Assembly: GCA_016928935.1 (NCBI GenBank)
Contig: JAFGJU010000025.1
Coordinates: 1-16,202, forward strand
Length of the DNA stretch: 16,202 bases
Direction: 5' to 3'
DNA from: Candidatus Eiseniibacteriota bacterium
GTDB taxonomy: Bacteria > Eisenbacteria > RBG-16-71-46 > JAFGJU01
The notes beneath the pieces were generated by a model. That model was given only the letters and a program-made list of their open reading frames with translations. It was not told where the DNA came from and did no database searches. The position numbers were made by a program, and so were the translations under genes. Each line of letters begins with the position of its first letter. The stretch's first letter is position 1. Shown here piece after piece: positions 6,204 to 13,328 of this stretch.

Positions 6204-7337
6204 ATGGAGCTTACGCCCGAACAGGAAATGGTCAGAAAGTCTGTTCGCAAGTTCGCTCTCGAGGTGGTCGAGCCCAGGGCAAAAGAAATCGACGAGACGT
6301 GCGAGTTCCCGTGGGACACAGTCAAGAAGATGGGGGAGATGGGTCTCATGGGAATCTGCTTTCCGCCCGAGTACGGCGGCGCGGGGCTCGACACCGTATC
6401 CTACGCGATCGCCGTTGAAGAAATCTCGCGAGTGTGCGGCTCGACCGGGATAACGCTTGCCGCCCACGTGTCTCTTGGTGCACATCCCATATTCGCGTTC
6501 GGGACGGAAGAGCAGAAGCGGAAGTACCTGGTCCCGCTGGCCAAAGGGGAATGGATAGGCGCCTTCGGCCTGACCGAGCCCAACGCCGGCTCCGACGCCG
6601 CCGGGACCGAGACGACGGCGGTCAAGGACGGCGACAGCTACGTGCTGAACGGCACGAAGATATTCATAACCAGCGCCAGTGTGGCGCAGGTGTGCATAGC
6701 CACCGCCGTCACCGAAAAGGGGAAGGGCACGAGGGGCATAAGCGCGTTTCTGGTGGAGAAGGGAACGCCGGGATTCTCGGTGGGCACGAAAGAGAAGAAG
6801 CTGGGACTGCACGGCGCAGACACGAGCGAGATCGTGTTCGAGGACTGCCGGATTCCCAAGGAGAACCTGCTGGGTCGTGAGGGGGAGGGCTTCCATATTT
6901 TCATGAACGCGCTCGACGGCGGGAGGATCAGCATTGGCGCGATGGCGTTGGGAATCGCGCAGGGAGCGCTGGACGCCTGCGTCAAGTACTCGAAGGAGCG
7001 GAAGCAGTTCGGAAGGCGCATCGCCGACTTCCAGGCCGTGCAGTGGATGATAGCCGACATGGCCACCGAGATCGCATGTTCCCGACACCTGGTCTATCAC
7101 TCGGCGCGGCTCAAGGACAGGGGCCAGAGGACCACTCTCGAGTCCGCCATGTGCAAGCTGTTTGCGGGCGAGACTGCGATGCGCGTGACCACGAAGGCGA
7201 TACAGATACACGGAGGCTACGGCTACATGAGGGACTATCCGGTCGAGAGATACTTCCGGGACGCCAAGCTGACTGAGATAGGGGAGGGCACTTCGGAGAT
7301 ACAAAGGCTCGTCATCGCGAGAGAGCTGCTCAGGTAG
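6204..7337 (+). CDS. Short-chain-type acyl-CoA dehydrogenase
   Basis: A cytoplasmic FAD enzyme that oxidises an acyl-CoA to the 2-enoyl-CoA and passes electrons to ETF. The product has 377 residues, full length for the family. Start ATG 6204 follows AAGGAGA. Visible marks are GLTEPNAGSD (122-131, FAD/substrate loop), the MD..R..FG.....FQ region, QIHGGYGYMRDYPVER, and GEGTSEIQRLVIAREL at the C-terminus. The catalytic base is expected to be Glu361 in that last motif. Gly precedes it, where butyryl-CoA dehydrogenase has Tyr; this is a common variant. It resembles the dehydrogenase at 9582-10733 along its whole length, so the cluster holds two paralogues. Isobutyryl-CoA, 2-methylbutyryl-CoA or butyryl-CoA are all possible substrates; sequence reading alone does not decide. 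Confidence 0.92.
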   Translation: MELTPEQEMVRKSVRKFALEVVEPRAKEIDETCEFPWDTVKKMGEMGLMGICFPPEYGGAGLDTVSYAIAVEEISRVCGSTGITLAAHVSLGAHPIFAFGTEEQKRKYLVPLAKGEWIGAFGLTEPNAGSDAAGTETTAVKDGDSYVLNGTKIFITSASVAQVCIATAVTEKGKGTRGISAFLVEKGTPGFSVGTKEKKLGLHGADTSEIVFEDCRIPKENLLGREGEGFHIFMNALDGGRISIGAMALGIAQGALDACVKYSKERKQFGRRIADFQAVQWMIADMATEIACSRHLVYHSARLKDRGQRTTLESAMCKLFAGETAMRVTTKAIQIHGGYGYMRDYPVERYFRDAKLTEIGEGTSEIQRLVIARELLR

Positions 7338-7422
7338 AGCTCCCGCTCGCACGGCCAAGGGCTTTTCTTGAGCTCACACGCACTCGGTTCCTGACCTGGG
7401 TCCTCAACGAAGGAGGAGTTTC

Positions 7423-8607
7423 ATGGCGAAAGACGTTGTGATAGCGAGCGCGACACGGACCGCAATAGGGAGGTTTCTGGGCGGCCTCTCGGGTGTCACC
7501 GCCCCCAAGATGGGCGCCGCCGTGATCAAGGAGGCGGTCAGGAGAGCCGGAATCGAGCCCGGACAGGTGGAAGAGGTGTTGATGGGGCAGGTGGTGCAGG
7601 CGGGTTCGGGCCAGGCACCTGCCAGGCAGGCGATGTTGGCCGCGGGGATTCCGCCCACGGTTGGCGCAGTGACGTTGAACAAAGTGTGCGCCTCCAGTCT
7701 CAAGGCGGTCGTGTTCGCGGCCCAGGCCATAAAGGCGGGGGACGCCGACATCATCGTGGCGGGCGGAATGGAAAGCATGAGCAACTGCCCCTATCTCCTG
7801 GACAAGGCCCGAACGGGCTACAAGCTCGGTCACGGCACGCTGCACGACTCCATGGTGCTCGACGGCCTCTGGGACCCGCACGGAAACTGCCACATGGGGG
7901 TACTGGCCGAAGGCACCGTCAAGAAATTCAACCTGACTCGCGAGGAGCAGGACCGCTACGCGTACGGCAGTCACGCAAAAGCCGTCAGCGCGATAAAAGC
8001 GGGAAGGTTCAAGCAGGAAATCGTGCCGATCGAAATAGCCCAGAAGAAGGGCGACCCCGTCAAGTTCGACACGGACGAGGGACCCAGGTCGGACACGACC
8101 GTGGAATCGCTGGCCAAGCTCAGGCCGGTGTTCGCCAAGGACGGCACGATTACCGCGGGGAACGCGCCCTCCACCAACGACGGGGCGGCGGCGGTTGTGG
8201 TCATGTCCGGCGAAAGGGCCCAGAAGCTGGGCGTGAAGCCGCTGGCCAGGGTCACGGGCTACACTACGTCCGGCACGCCGCCGAGCGAGCTCTTCGAGGC
8301 TCCGATATTCGCGGTGCGCACGCTCCTGCAGAAGCTCGGCAAGAAGATCGACTACTTCGACCTGATAGAGGCGAACGAGGCGTTCAGTGCGCAGGCTCTG
8401 GCAGACGGAAAGGCCCTGGAGTGGGACTGGGACCGGGTCAACGTGAACGGCGGGTCGGTGGCCCTCGGCCATCCCATCGGGGCGAGCGGGGCAAGGGTGC
8501 TCGCGACTCTGCTCTACGCCATGATGGACAGAAAGGCCAAGACGGGTCTGGCTACACTTTGCCTGGGAGGCGGCAACGCTGTCGCCCTCAGCGTCGAGAT
8601 GGGGTGA
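7423..8607 (+). CDS. Acetyl-CoA C-acetyltransferase (thiolase)
   Basis: Catalyses reversible cleavage of acetoacetyl-CoA with CoA to two acetyl-CoA, the last step of butyryl-CoA oxidation or the first of its synthesis. The 394-residue length is normal. Catalytic residues are in place: Cys89 in NKVCASS, His351 in GHPIGASG and Cys380 in CLGGGNA, matching Cys89, His348 and Cys378 of the Zoogloea biosynthetic enzyme. NEAFSAQAL is also present. Start ATG 7423 has a strong AAGGAGG site at about 7410-7416. It follows the first acyl-CoA dehydrogenase by 85 bases and is separated from the 3-hydroxybutyryl-CoA dehydrogenase gene by only 4 bases, so these two are almost certainly cotranscribed and translationally coupled. 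A broader 3-ketoacyl specificity is possible. Confidence 0.94.
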   Translation: MAKDVVIASATRTAIGRFLGGLSGVTAPKMGAAVIKEAVRRAGIEPGQVEEVLMGQVVQAGSGQAPARQAMLAAGIPPTVGAVTLNKVCASSLKAVVFAAQAIKAGDADIIVAGGMESMSNCPYLLDKARTGYKLGHGTLHDSMVLDGLWDPHGNCHMGVLAEGTVKKFNLTREEQDRYAYGSHAKAVSAIKAGRFKQEIVPIEIAQKKGDPVKFDTDEGPRSDTTVESLAKLRPVFAKDGTITAGNAPSTNDGAAAVVVMSGERAQKLGVKPLARVTGYTTSGTPPSELFEAPIFAVRTLLQKLGKKIDYFDLIEANEAFSAQALADGKALEWDWDRVNVNGGSVALGHPIGASGARVLATLLYAMMDRKAKTGLATLCLGGGNAVALSVEMG

Positions 8608-8611
8608 TACC

Positions 8612-9463
8612 ATGAACGTCACGACTGTAGGAGTAATAGGCGCGGGCACGATGGGGAACGGCATAGCGCACGTTTTCGCGCAGAGCGGCTTCCAGGTCGT
8701 CCTGGTGGACGTGGAGCAGAAGTTCCTGGACAAGGCGAAGGCCACCATCGAGAAGAACCTCGGCCGCATGGTCGACAAACAGAAGATCACGCAGGAAGTC
8801 AAGGACGCGACGCTGGCGCACATAAAGACGAGCCTCAACCTCGAGGACGTCAAGCCCTGTCAGGTCGTGGTCGAAGCCGTCATCGAGGACGCTCCCACCA
8901 AGAAGACGCTCTGGAAAAGGCTGGACGCCATGTGTCCCGCCGAGACCGTTTTCGCCAGCAACACGTCCTCCATCTCCATCACCGAGCTCGCGGCCGTCAC
9001 CAAGCGCACCGACAAGTTCATCGGCATGCATTTCATGAACCCCGTGCCGATGATGCAGCTGGTTGAGATAATCCGGGGAATAGCCACGAGCGAGGAGACC
9101 TTCAAGCTGGTGTTCGACCTGAGCACGAAAGTCGGGAAGACGCCCGTGGAGGTGAACGACTACCCCGGTTTCATATCCAACCGCGTGCTCATGCCCATGA
9201 TAAACGAGGCCGCCTACTGCCTGATGGAGGGGGTCGCGACCAAGGAGGCCATAGACACTGTGATGAAGCTGGGCATGGCGCACCCGATGGGGCCGCTCAC
9301 ACTGGCCGACCTCATAGGCCTGGACGTGTGCCTCAACATTATGGAGGTTCTGTACACGGGCTTTTCGGACTCGAAGTACAGGCCCTGCCCGCTGCTGAAA
9401 AAGATGGTGGCGGCGGGTTACCTGGGGAGGAAGAGCGGGAAGGGGTTCTACAGCTACACGTAG
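8612..9463 (+). CDS. hbd: 3-hydroxybutyryl-CoA dehydrogenase
   Basis: An NAD(P)-dependent enzyme interconverting (S)-3-hydroxybutyryl-CoA and acetoacetyl-CoA. Its 283 residues are the usual length of the single-function Hbd protein. The Rossmann loop GAGTMG is at 10-15, with Asp33 at the end of the second strand, which normally favours NAD. The catalytic set known from the human enzyme aligns at the correct spacing: Ser119 in SNTSS, His140 in GMHFMNPVP, Glu152 in LVEIIRG and Asn190 in GFISNR. The C-terminal dimer domain ends with GYLGRKSGKGFYSY. The gene starts 4 bases after the thiolase stop, with its ribosome binding site inside the thiolase end. The enoyl-CoA hydratase that should act just before it is not in the window. 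Confidence 0.95.
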   Translation: MNVTTVGVIGAGTMGNGIAHVFAQSGFQVVLVDVEQKFLDKAKATIEKNLGRMVDKQKITQEVKDATLAHIKTSLNLEDVKPCQVVVEAVIEDAPTKKTLWKRLDAMCPAETVFASNTSSISITELAAVTKRTDKFIGMHFMNPVPMMQLVEIIRGIATSEETFKLVFDLSTKVGKTPVEVNDYPGFISNRVLMPMINEAAYCLMEGVATKEAIDTVMKLGMAHPMGPLTLADLIGLDVCLNIMEVLYTGFSDSKYRPCPLLKKMVAAGYLGRKSGKGFYSYT

Positions 9464-9571
9464 CAGTGTAAGACATGCGCTCGCCGCGCGGCGCCGGCGG
9501 CCGCCGTCATTCGCGCGACGCGCATTTCACCGAACCGGGGCGAGCCGCAAGACATCCGGTCCTCGAACAAT

Positions 9572-9579
9572 GGAGGGAG
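9572..9579 (+). promoter_or_regulatory. Ribosome binding site choosing start 9582
   Basis: GGAGGGAG lies just before ATG 9582. An in-frame ATG at 9570 overlaps the front of this site and would leave it useless, so 9582 is preferred. Confidence 0.7.
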
Positions 9580-9581
9580 CA

Positions 9582-10733
9582 ATGCAATTCGAGTTGACCA
9601 ATGAACAGAAGATGATCCAGGAAGCTGCTAGAGACTTCGCGCAGAAGGAAATCGCTCCTGTGGCGGCCGAGCTGGACAGGGAGGAGAAGTTCCCCGCCGA
9701 AATCGTGAAGAAGCTCGGCGAGCTCGGCTTCATGGGGATGACGATACCCACGGAGTACGGCGGCGGCGGGATGGACACCCTGAGCTACGTTCTGGCCGTG
9801 GAGCAAGTGGCCAAGGCGTGTGCGTCTACGGCCATCATAATGTCGGTCAACAACTCCCTCGTGTGTTACCCGCTCTACGAATTCGGGACGGAAGAACAGA
9901 AGAAGAAGTACTTGCCTCAGCTCGCAAGCGGCCAGAAGCTGGGGGCGTTCTCGCTCACGGAGCCCAACGCCGGAAGCGACGCGGGCAACCAGCAGACGAC
10001 CGCGGTGCTCCAGGGGGACAACTATGTCATCAACGGGACCAAGATATTTGTGACCGGTGGAAACATGGCCGACTACATAATCATGACGGCGAGCACCGAC
10101 AAGAGCAAGGGTTCGAGGGGAGTCACCGCATTCATAGTGGACACCAAATGGCCCGGTTTCAAGGTGGGTTCCTTGGAGCACAAGCTCGGAATCAGGGCGG
10201 CGAGCACCGCCGAACTGGTCCTCACGGACATGAAGGTCCCCAAGGAGAACGTGCTGGGCACTCCCGGGGAGGGCTACAAGATCGCGCTCAGGGCGCTGGA
10301 CGGCGCAAGAGTCGGGGTGTCTGCTCAGGCGCTGGGCATTGCGCAGGCGGCGTTTGAGGTGGCCGTCAGGTACTCCAAGCAGCGTCAGCAGTTTGGAAAG
10401 TTCATCTCCGAATTCCAGGCCATCCAGTGGATGATCGCGGACATGGCCGTCAGCATCGAAGCTGCGCGTCTCCTGGTCTACAAGTCTGCCTTCGTGAAGG
10501 ACACGAAGAAGTACTTCTCCAAGGAAGCCGCGATGGCGAAGTTGTTTGCGTCCGAGATGGCGTCGGACGTCACGTCCAAGGCCATCCAGATTCACGGCGG
10601 CTACGGGTACACCAGAGACTACCCGGTGGAACGTAATTACAGGGACGCCAGGATCACCCAGATCTATGAGGGCACTTCCGAAGTGCAGAAGCTGGTGATC
10701 GCGGCCACTGTTCTGAAGGAGTTCGCACAGTAG
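9582..10733 (+). CDS. bcd: Butyryl-CoA dehydrogenase-type acyl-CoA dehydrogenase
   Basis: Converts butyryl-CoA to crotonyl-CoA (or the reverse with a bifurcating ETF), using FAD. The product has 383 residues from ATG 9582. It has the complete family set: SLTEPNAGSDAGNQQTTA, KLGIRAASTAELVL, RQQFGKFISEFQ, QIHGGYGYTRDYPVERNYRDARITQIYEGTSEVQKLVIA. Catalytic Glu363 sits in IYEGTSE, the form seen in short-chain and butyryl-CoA dehydrogenases. It is followed by etfB (166 bases) and etfA, the gene set bcd-etfB-etfA known from butyrate-forming and butyrate-oxidising anaerobes. This makes it the better candidate of the two dehydrogenases here for the ETF-linked butyryl-CoA step. The exact chain-length preference is inferred. 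Confidence 0.9.
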   Translation: MQFELTNEQKMIQEAARDFAQKEIAPVAAELDREEKFPAEIVKKLGELGFMGMTIPTEYGGGGMDTLSYVLAVEQVAKACASTAIIMSVNNSLVCYPLYEFGTEEQKKKYLPQLASGQKLGAFSLTEPNAGSDAGNQQTTAVLQGDNYVINGTKIFVTGGNMADYIIMTASTDKSKGSRGVTAFIVDTKWPGFKVGSLEHKLGIRAASTAELVLTDMKVPKENVLGTPGEGYKIALRALDGARVGVSAQALGIAQAAFEVAVRYSKQRQQFGKFISEFQAIQWMIADMAVSIEAARLLVYKSAFVKDTKKYFSKEAAMAKLFASEMASDVTSKAIQIHGGYGYTRDYPVERNYRDARITQIYEGTSEVQKLVIAATVLKEFAQ

Positions 10734-10825
10734 GGGAGTTGCCTCGCTGCGCGTGCGGCGGGGCCGGTGCGTCGAGAGGGGGCGGCAGTCGGGAAGCCCG
10801 CACGGCCGTCTCGGACGCGCGGGCC

Positions 10826-10842
10826 GTTCCGGCAGGCGGAAC
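10826..10842 (+). other. Small inverted repeat in the bcd-etfB gap
   Basis: GTTCCG (10826-10831) and CGGAAC (10837-10842) form a perfect 6-bp stem with a 5-base loop. The 166-base gap is otherwise very GC-rich. Its open frame in the etfB phase is Arg/Gly-rich and not protein-like. Confidence 0.25.
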
Positions 10843-10899
10843 CGCGGGGCCGCGCGGCGGCGCCGCGCTTCGCGAGGCGAACAAACACAGGGTCTGCTC

Positions 10900-11685
10900 A
10901 TGAGAATCATCGTTCCAATCAAGCAGGTGCCCAACACCAACGACGTCAAGATCGACCCGAAGACCGGCACGCTGATACGAGAGGGCGTGGACAGCATCGT
11001 CAATCCCGAGGACCTGAACGCCATCGAGGCCGCTCTGGAGCTTCGGGAGCGCCTGGGCGGTGAGGTGATAGCGCTGTCAATGGGGCCGCCCCAGGCGGCA
11101 GACGCTCTCAAGGAAGTCGTGGCAATGGGGGCAGACGAGGCCTATCTTCTGACCGACAGGGCCCTGGCCGGCGCGGACACGCTTGCAACGGCGTACTGTC
11201 TGTCCAGGGCCATTACGAAACTCGGCGACTTCGACCTCATCGTGTGCGGAAGGCAGGCCATAGACGGCGACACCGCCCAAGTGGGGCCGCAGATGGCTGA
11301 GTTTCTGAAAGTCCCGCAGGTGACGTACGCGTGCAAGTTGGACGTGGTTGAGGACAGCGTGGTGGTGGAGCGGCATCTGGAGGATGGGTTTGAGACCGTC
11401 AAGGCCAGGATGCCGGCGCTCGTCACTGTCATGAGAGAGGCGAACCGGCCCCGGTACCCCAGCATGGCGGGGATACGAAGGGCCTGCACGGAGGACGTCG
11501 TCCACAGATGGGTGGCCACCGACTTCGACGCGGAGCCCTGGCGGATAGGATTCGACGGTTCACCCACGTGGGTGAAGAGGACGTTCACCCCTCCGCCTAA
11601 GGCGCCCGGCAAGAGGCTGGAGGGTACGCCGAGGGACGTGGCGAAGGACTTGCTGAAGACGTTCACGGAGAAGAACCTGCTGTAG
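10900..11685 (+). CDS. etfB: Electron transfer flavoprotein, beta subunit
   Basis: Beta subunit of the ETF heterodimer that takes electrons from acyl-CoA dehydrogenases. The 261-residue length is normal. Signature regions are VPIKQVPNT at the start, SIVNPEDLNAIEAAL (32-46), CGRQAIDGDTAQVGPQ (116-131) and ANRPRYPS (181-188). The DGDTAQVGP form of the nucleotide loop is that of clostridial-type and bifurcating ETFs, which bind FAD in this subunit; mitochondrial-type ETF binds AMP there and has a different sequence. That assignment is from memory of the families and is not proof. Start ATG 10900 has only a weak ribosome binding site (AGGG), while upstream in-frame sequence is Arg/Gly-rich and discarded. 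The etfB-etfA order and the preceding bcd gene are typical. Confidence 0.92.
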   Translation: MRIIVPIKQVPNTNDVKIDPKTGTLIREGVDSIVNPEDLNAIEAALELRERLGGEVIALSMGPPQAADALKEVVAMGADEAYLLTDRALAGADTLATAYCLSRAITKLGDFDLIVCGRQAIDGDTAQVGPQMAEFLKVPQVTYACKLDVVEDSVVVERHLEDGFETVKARMPALVTVMREANRPRYPSMAGIRRACTEDVVHRWVATDFDAEPWRIGFDGSPTWVKRTFTPPPKAPGKRLEGTPRDVAKDLLKTFTEKNLL

Positions 11686-11914
11686 TCGAAGCGACGCCGG
11701 ACGGTTCGTCCTGGTGGCGATGCGATTGCAGCGGCATCGGGGCGGACGAGCGGGGGAGCGGGCGAGTGGGTCGGCACCGCGGCCGTGCCGTGGGACGGCC
11801 CTTGCGCAGCGGTGTCGCGGCCTAATCAGCGGAGCGGCAACATGGCCGCGGGAGTCCCGTGGATGAGCGCGCCGGCCGTTTGTGAAGGACCAGGACAACA
11901 GGGAGTTCAACGCA
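11686..11914 (+). other. etfB-etfA gap with two inverted repeats
   Basis: A 229-base gap, long for two subunits that must be made in equal amounts. It holds CGATGC (11718-11723) with GCATCG (11734-11739), and CGGCAC (11772-11777) with GTGCCG (11785-11790), each a 6-bp stem. AGGGAG at 11900-11905 serves etfA. No gene recognised. Confidence 0.3.
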
Positions 11915-13123
11915 ATGGGAGTAGTGATAATCGCCGAGAAGTGCACGGGATGCAAGCTCTGCGTCGCGTCCTGCCCGTACGCCGCGATAGACATGGTCGC
12001 CAACGTGGCCACGCTCAACGACAAGTGCACGGACTGCTGTGCCTGCCTTGACTCGTGCAAGGTCGGCGCCATTGTGTTCGAGGGCACGCGGCGGGCAAGA
12101 GAGACGGTGGACCTGTCGCAGTTCAGGGACGTGTGGGTGGTGGCGGAACAGAGAGACGCTGCCCTGTTGCGAGTGTCGAGGGAGCTCCTGGGGAAGGGTA
12201 GAGACCTGGCCGGCACGCGAGGCCACCGGCTTTGCTCGGTGCTGATGGGGGCCGGCGTCCGGCATCTGGCGGACGACCTTTTTGAGCACGGAGCCGACGT
12301 GGTGTACCTGGCCGAGGCCGAGGAGCTCGAGCGCTACCGCACCGGCCCGTATTCGCGCGTGCTTTCCGAGCTCATAGTCGAGCACAGGCCGGAGATAGTC
12401 ATATTCGGGGCCACCACAATCGGACGAGACCTGGCGCCGAGGGTGGCGAACAGGATTCAGACGGGACTCACAGCCGACTGCACCAAGCTGGACGTAGACC
12501 CGGAGACCGGAGCGCTCCTGCAGACTCGGCCTGCCTTCGGCGGCAACATCATGGCCACGATCCTGTGTCCCAGGAACAGGCCCCAGATGGCCACCGTGCG
12601 GCCGGGAGTAATGACTCTGCCCGAGAGGACGCCGGGCAGGCGCGGAGAGCTCATCGAAAAACAGGTCAAGCTCCGCAAGGCCGACCTTTCCACCGAGATA
12701 GTGAAGATAGTCAGGGGCGAAAGACGACACGTCAACCTCGAGGAGGCACGCGTGATAGTTGCCGGCGGCAGAGGGCTCGGTGGTCCTGAGAACTTCGCCC
12801 TCATCGAGGAGCTGGCCGCCCTCCTGGGTGGCGAGGTGGGCGCATCCAGGGCGGCCGTAGACTCCGGCTGGATAGACTCCTCCCACCAGGTCGGCCAGAC
12901 AGGAAAGACAGTGCGCCCGAAGCTCTACATCGCTTGCGGCATATCCGGCGCCATCCAGCACCTGGCCGGGATGCAGTCTGCCGAGCTCATAGTGTCCGTA
13001 AACAAGGACCCGGACGCGCCCATTCACAGGATTGCGGACTTCGCGGTCGCGGGCGACCTCAAGAAGGTCGTGCCCGCTTTGATAGAGGAGTTGAAGAGTA
13101 AGGCGGCGGGTGCGGCGGCTTAG
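11915..13123 (+). CDS. etfA: Electron transfer flavoprotein alpha subunit with N-terminal 2[4Fe-4S] ferredoxin domain
   Basis: FAD-carrying ETF alpha subunit fused to a ferredoxin, 402 residues against about 310-340 for plain EtfA. Residues 1-55 hold two complete CxxCxxCxxxC sets: Cys10, 13, 16, 20 and Cys38, 41, 44, 48. The ETF domain follows (about 65-230, with RPAFGGNIMATI and RPQMATVRPGVM), then the FAD domain with SRAAVDSGW (311-319), QVGQTGK (325-331), GISGAIQH (342-349) and SVNKD (361-365). The same architecture is known in CarE of the Acetobacterium caffeyl-CoA reductase and LctC of lactate dehydrogenase complexes, both linked to ferredoxin and electron bifurcation. Start ATG 11915 has AGGGAG 9 bases upstream; a GTG at 11882 is less likely. 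A role in passing electrons between the dehydrogenase and an iron-sulfur partner is inferred. Confidence 0.94.
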   Translation: MGVVIIAEKCTGCKLCVASCPYAAIDMVANVATLNDKCTDCCACLDSCKVGAIVFEGTRRARETVDLSQFRDVWVVAEQRDAALLRVSRELLGKGRDLAGTRGHRLCSVLMGAGVRHLADDLFEHGADVVYLAEAEELERYRTGPYSRVLSELIVEHRPEIVIFGATTIGRDLAPRVANRIQTGLTADCTKLDVDPETGALLQTRPAFGGNIMATILCPRNRPQMATVRPGVMTLPERTPGRRGELIEKQVKLRKADLSTEIVKIVRGERRHVNLEEARVIVAGGRGLGGPENFALIEELAALLGGEVGASRAAVDSGWIDSSHQVGQTGKTVRPKLYIACGISGAIQHLAGMQSAELIVSVNKDPDAPIHRIADFAVAGDLKKVVPALIEELKSKAAGAAA

Positions 13124-13154
13124 GCGCGGGCGGTAGGGCGCGTGGCGGACCGGA

Positions 13155-13200
13155 GACCCGACGTCCGCTGTGGGCGGCACGGGCCGCTTGTGCCCGGGTC
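13155..13200 (+). other. Stacked inverted repeats after etfA
   Basis: GGCAC (13176-13180) pairs with GTGCC (13190-13194). Directly outside it GACCCG (13155-13160) pairs with CGGGTC (13195-13200), leaving an unpaired bulge on the left arm. It lies about 30 bases after the etfA stop and could be an attenuator, terminator or message-end structure. No T-tract. Confidence 0.3.
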
Positions 13201-13314
13201 TTACGGCGGGGAGGCGGCACCGGCGCGGGGCGCGACGTGCCCGCGCGGGTTCTGCCGTCTGCGTCTTGCCGGAGTCGGTGCGGTGGGACGCGTGCCCGAA
13301 CTCAGTCTGGAAAC

Positions 13315-13320
13315 GGAGGG
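13315..13320 (+). promoter_or_regulatory. Ribosome binding site choosing GTG 13329
   Basis: GGAGGG stands 8 bases before GTG 13329. The frame is open upstream to 13170, but that extension is Arg-rich and unlike the family, so GTG 13329 is taken as the start. Confidence 0.65.
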
Positions 13321-13328
13321 AGAGGGGA

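Noticed and set aside
6204..7337. Gly before the catalytic Glu as an inactivating change in the first acyl-CoA dehydrogenase
   Set aside because: The GEGTSE form is common in active bacterial acyl-CoA dehydrogenases, and the Glu itself is present.
9496..9505. Perfect 10-base palindrome GGCGGCCGCC after hbd
   Set aside because: It is pure G/C in a very GC-rich gap, occurs once, and has no loop or T-tract.
10753..10899. N-terminal extension of EtfB or a small gene before it
   Set aside because: The translation is almost entirely Arg, Gly and Ala; EtfB begins normally at MRIIVPIKQVPNT.
13170..13328. N-terminal extension of the DUF362 protein
   Set aside because: Low-complexity Arg-rich translation; a clear ribosome binding site selects GTG 13329.
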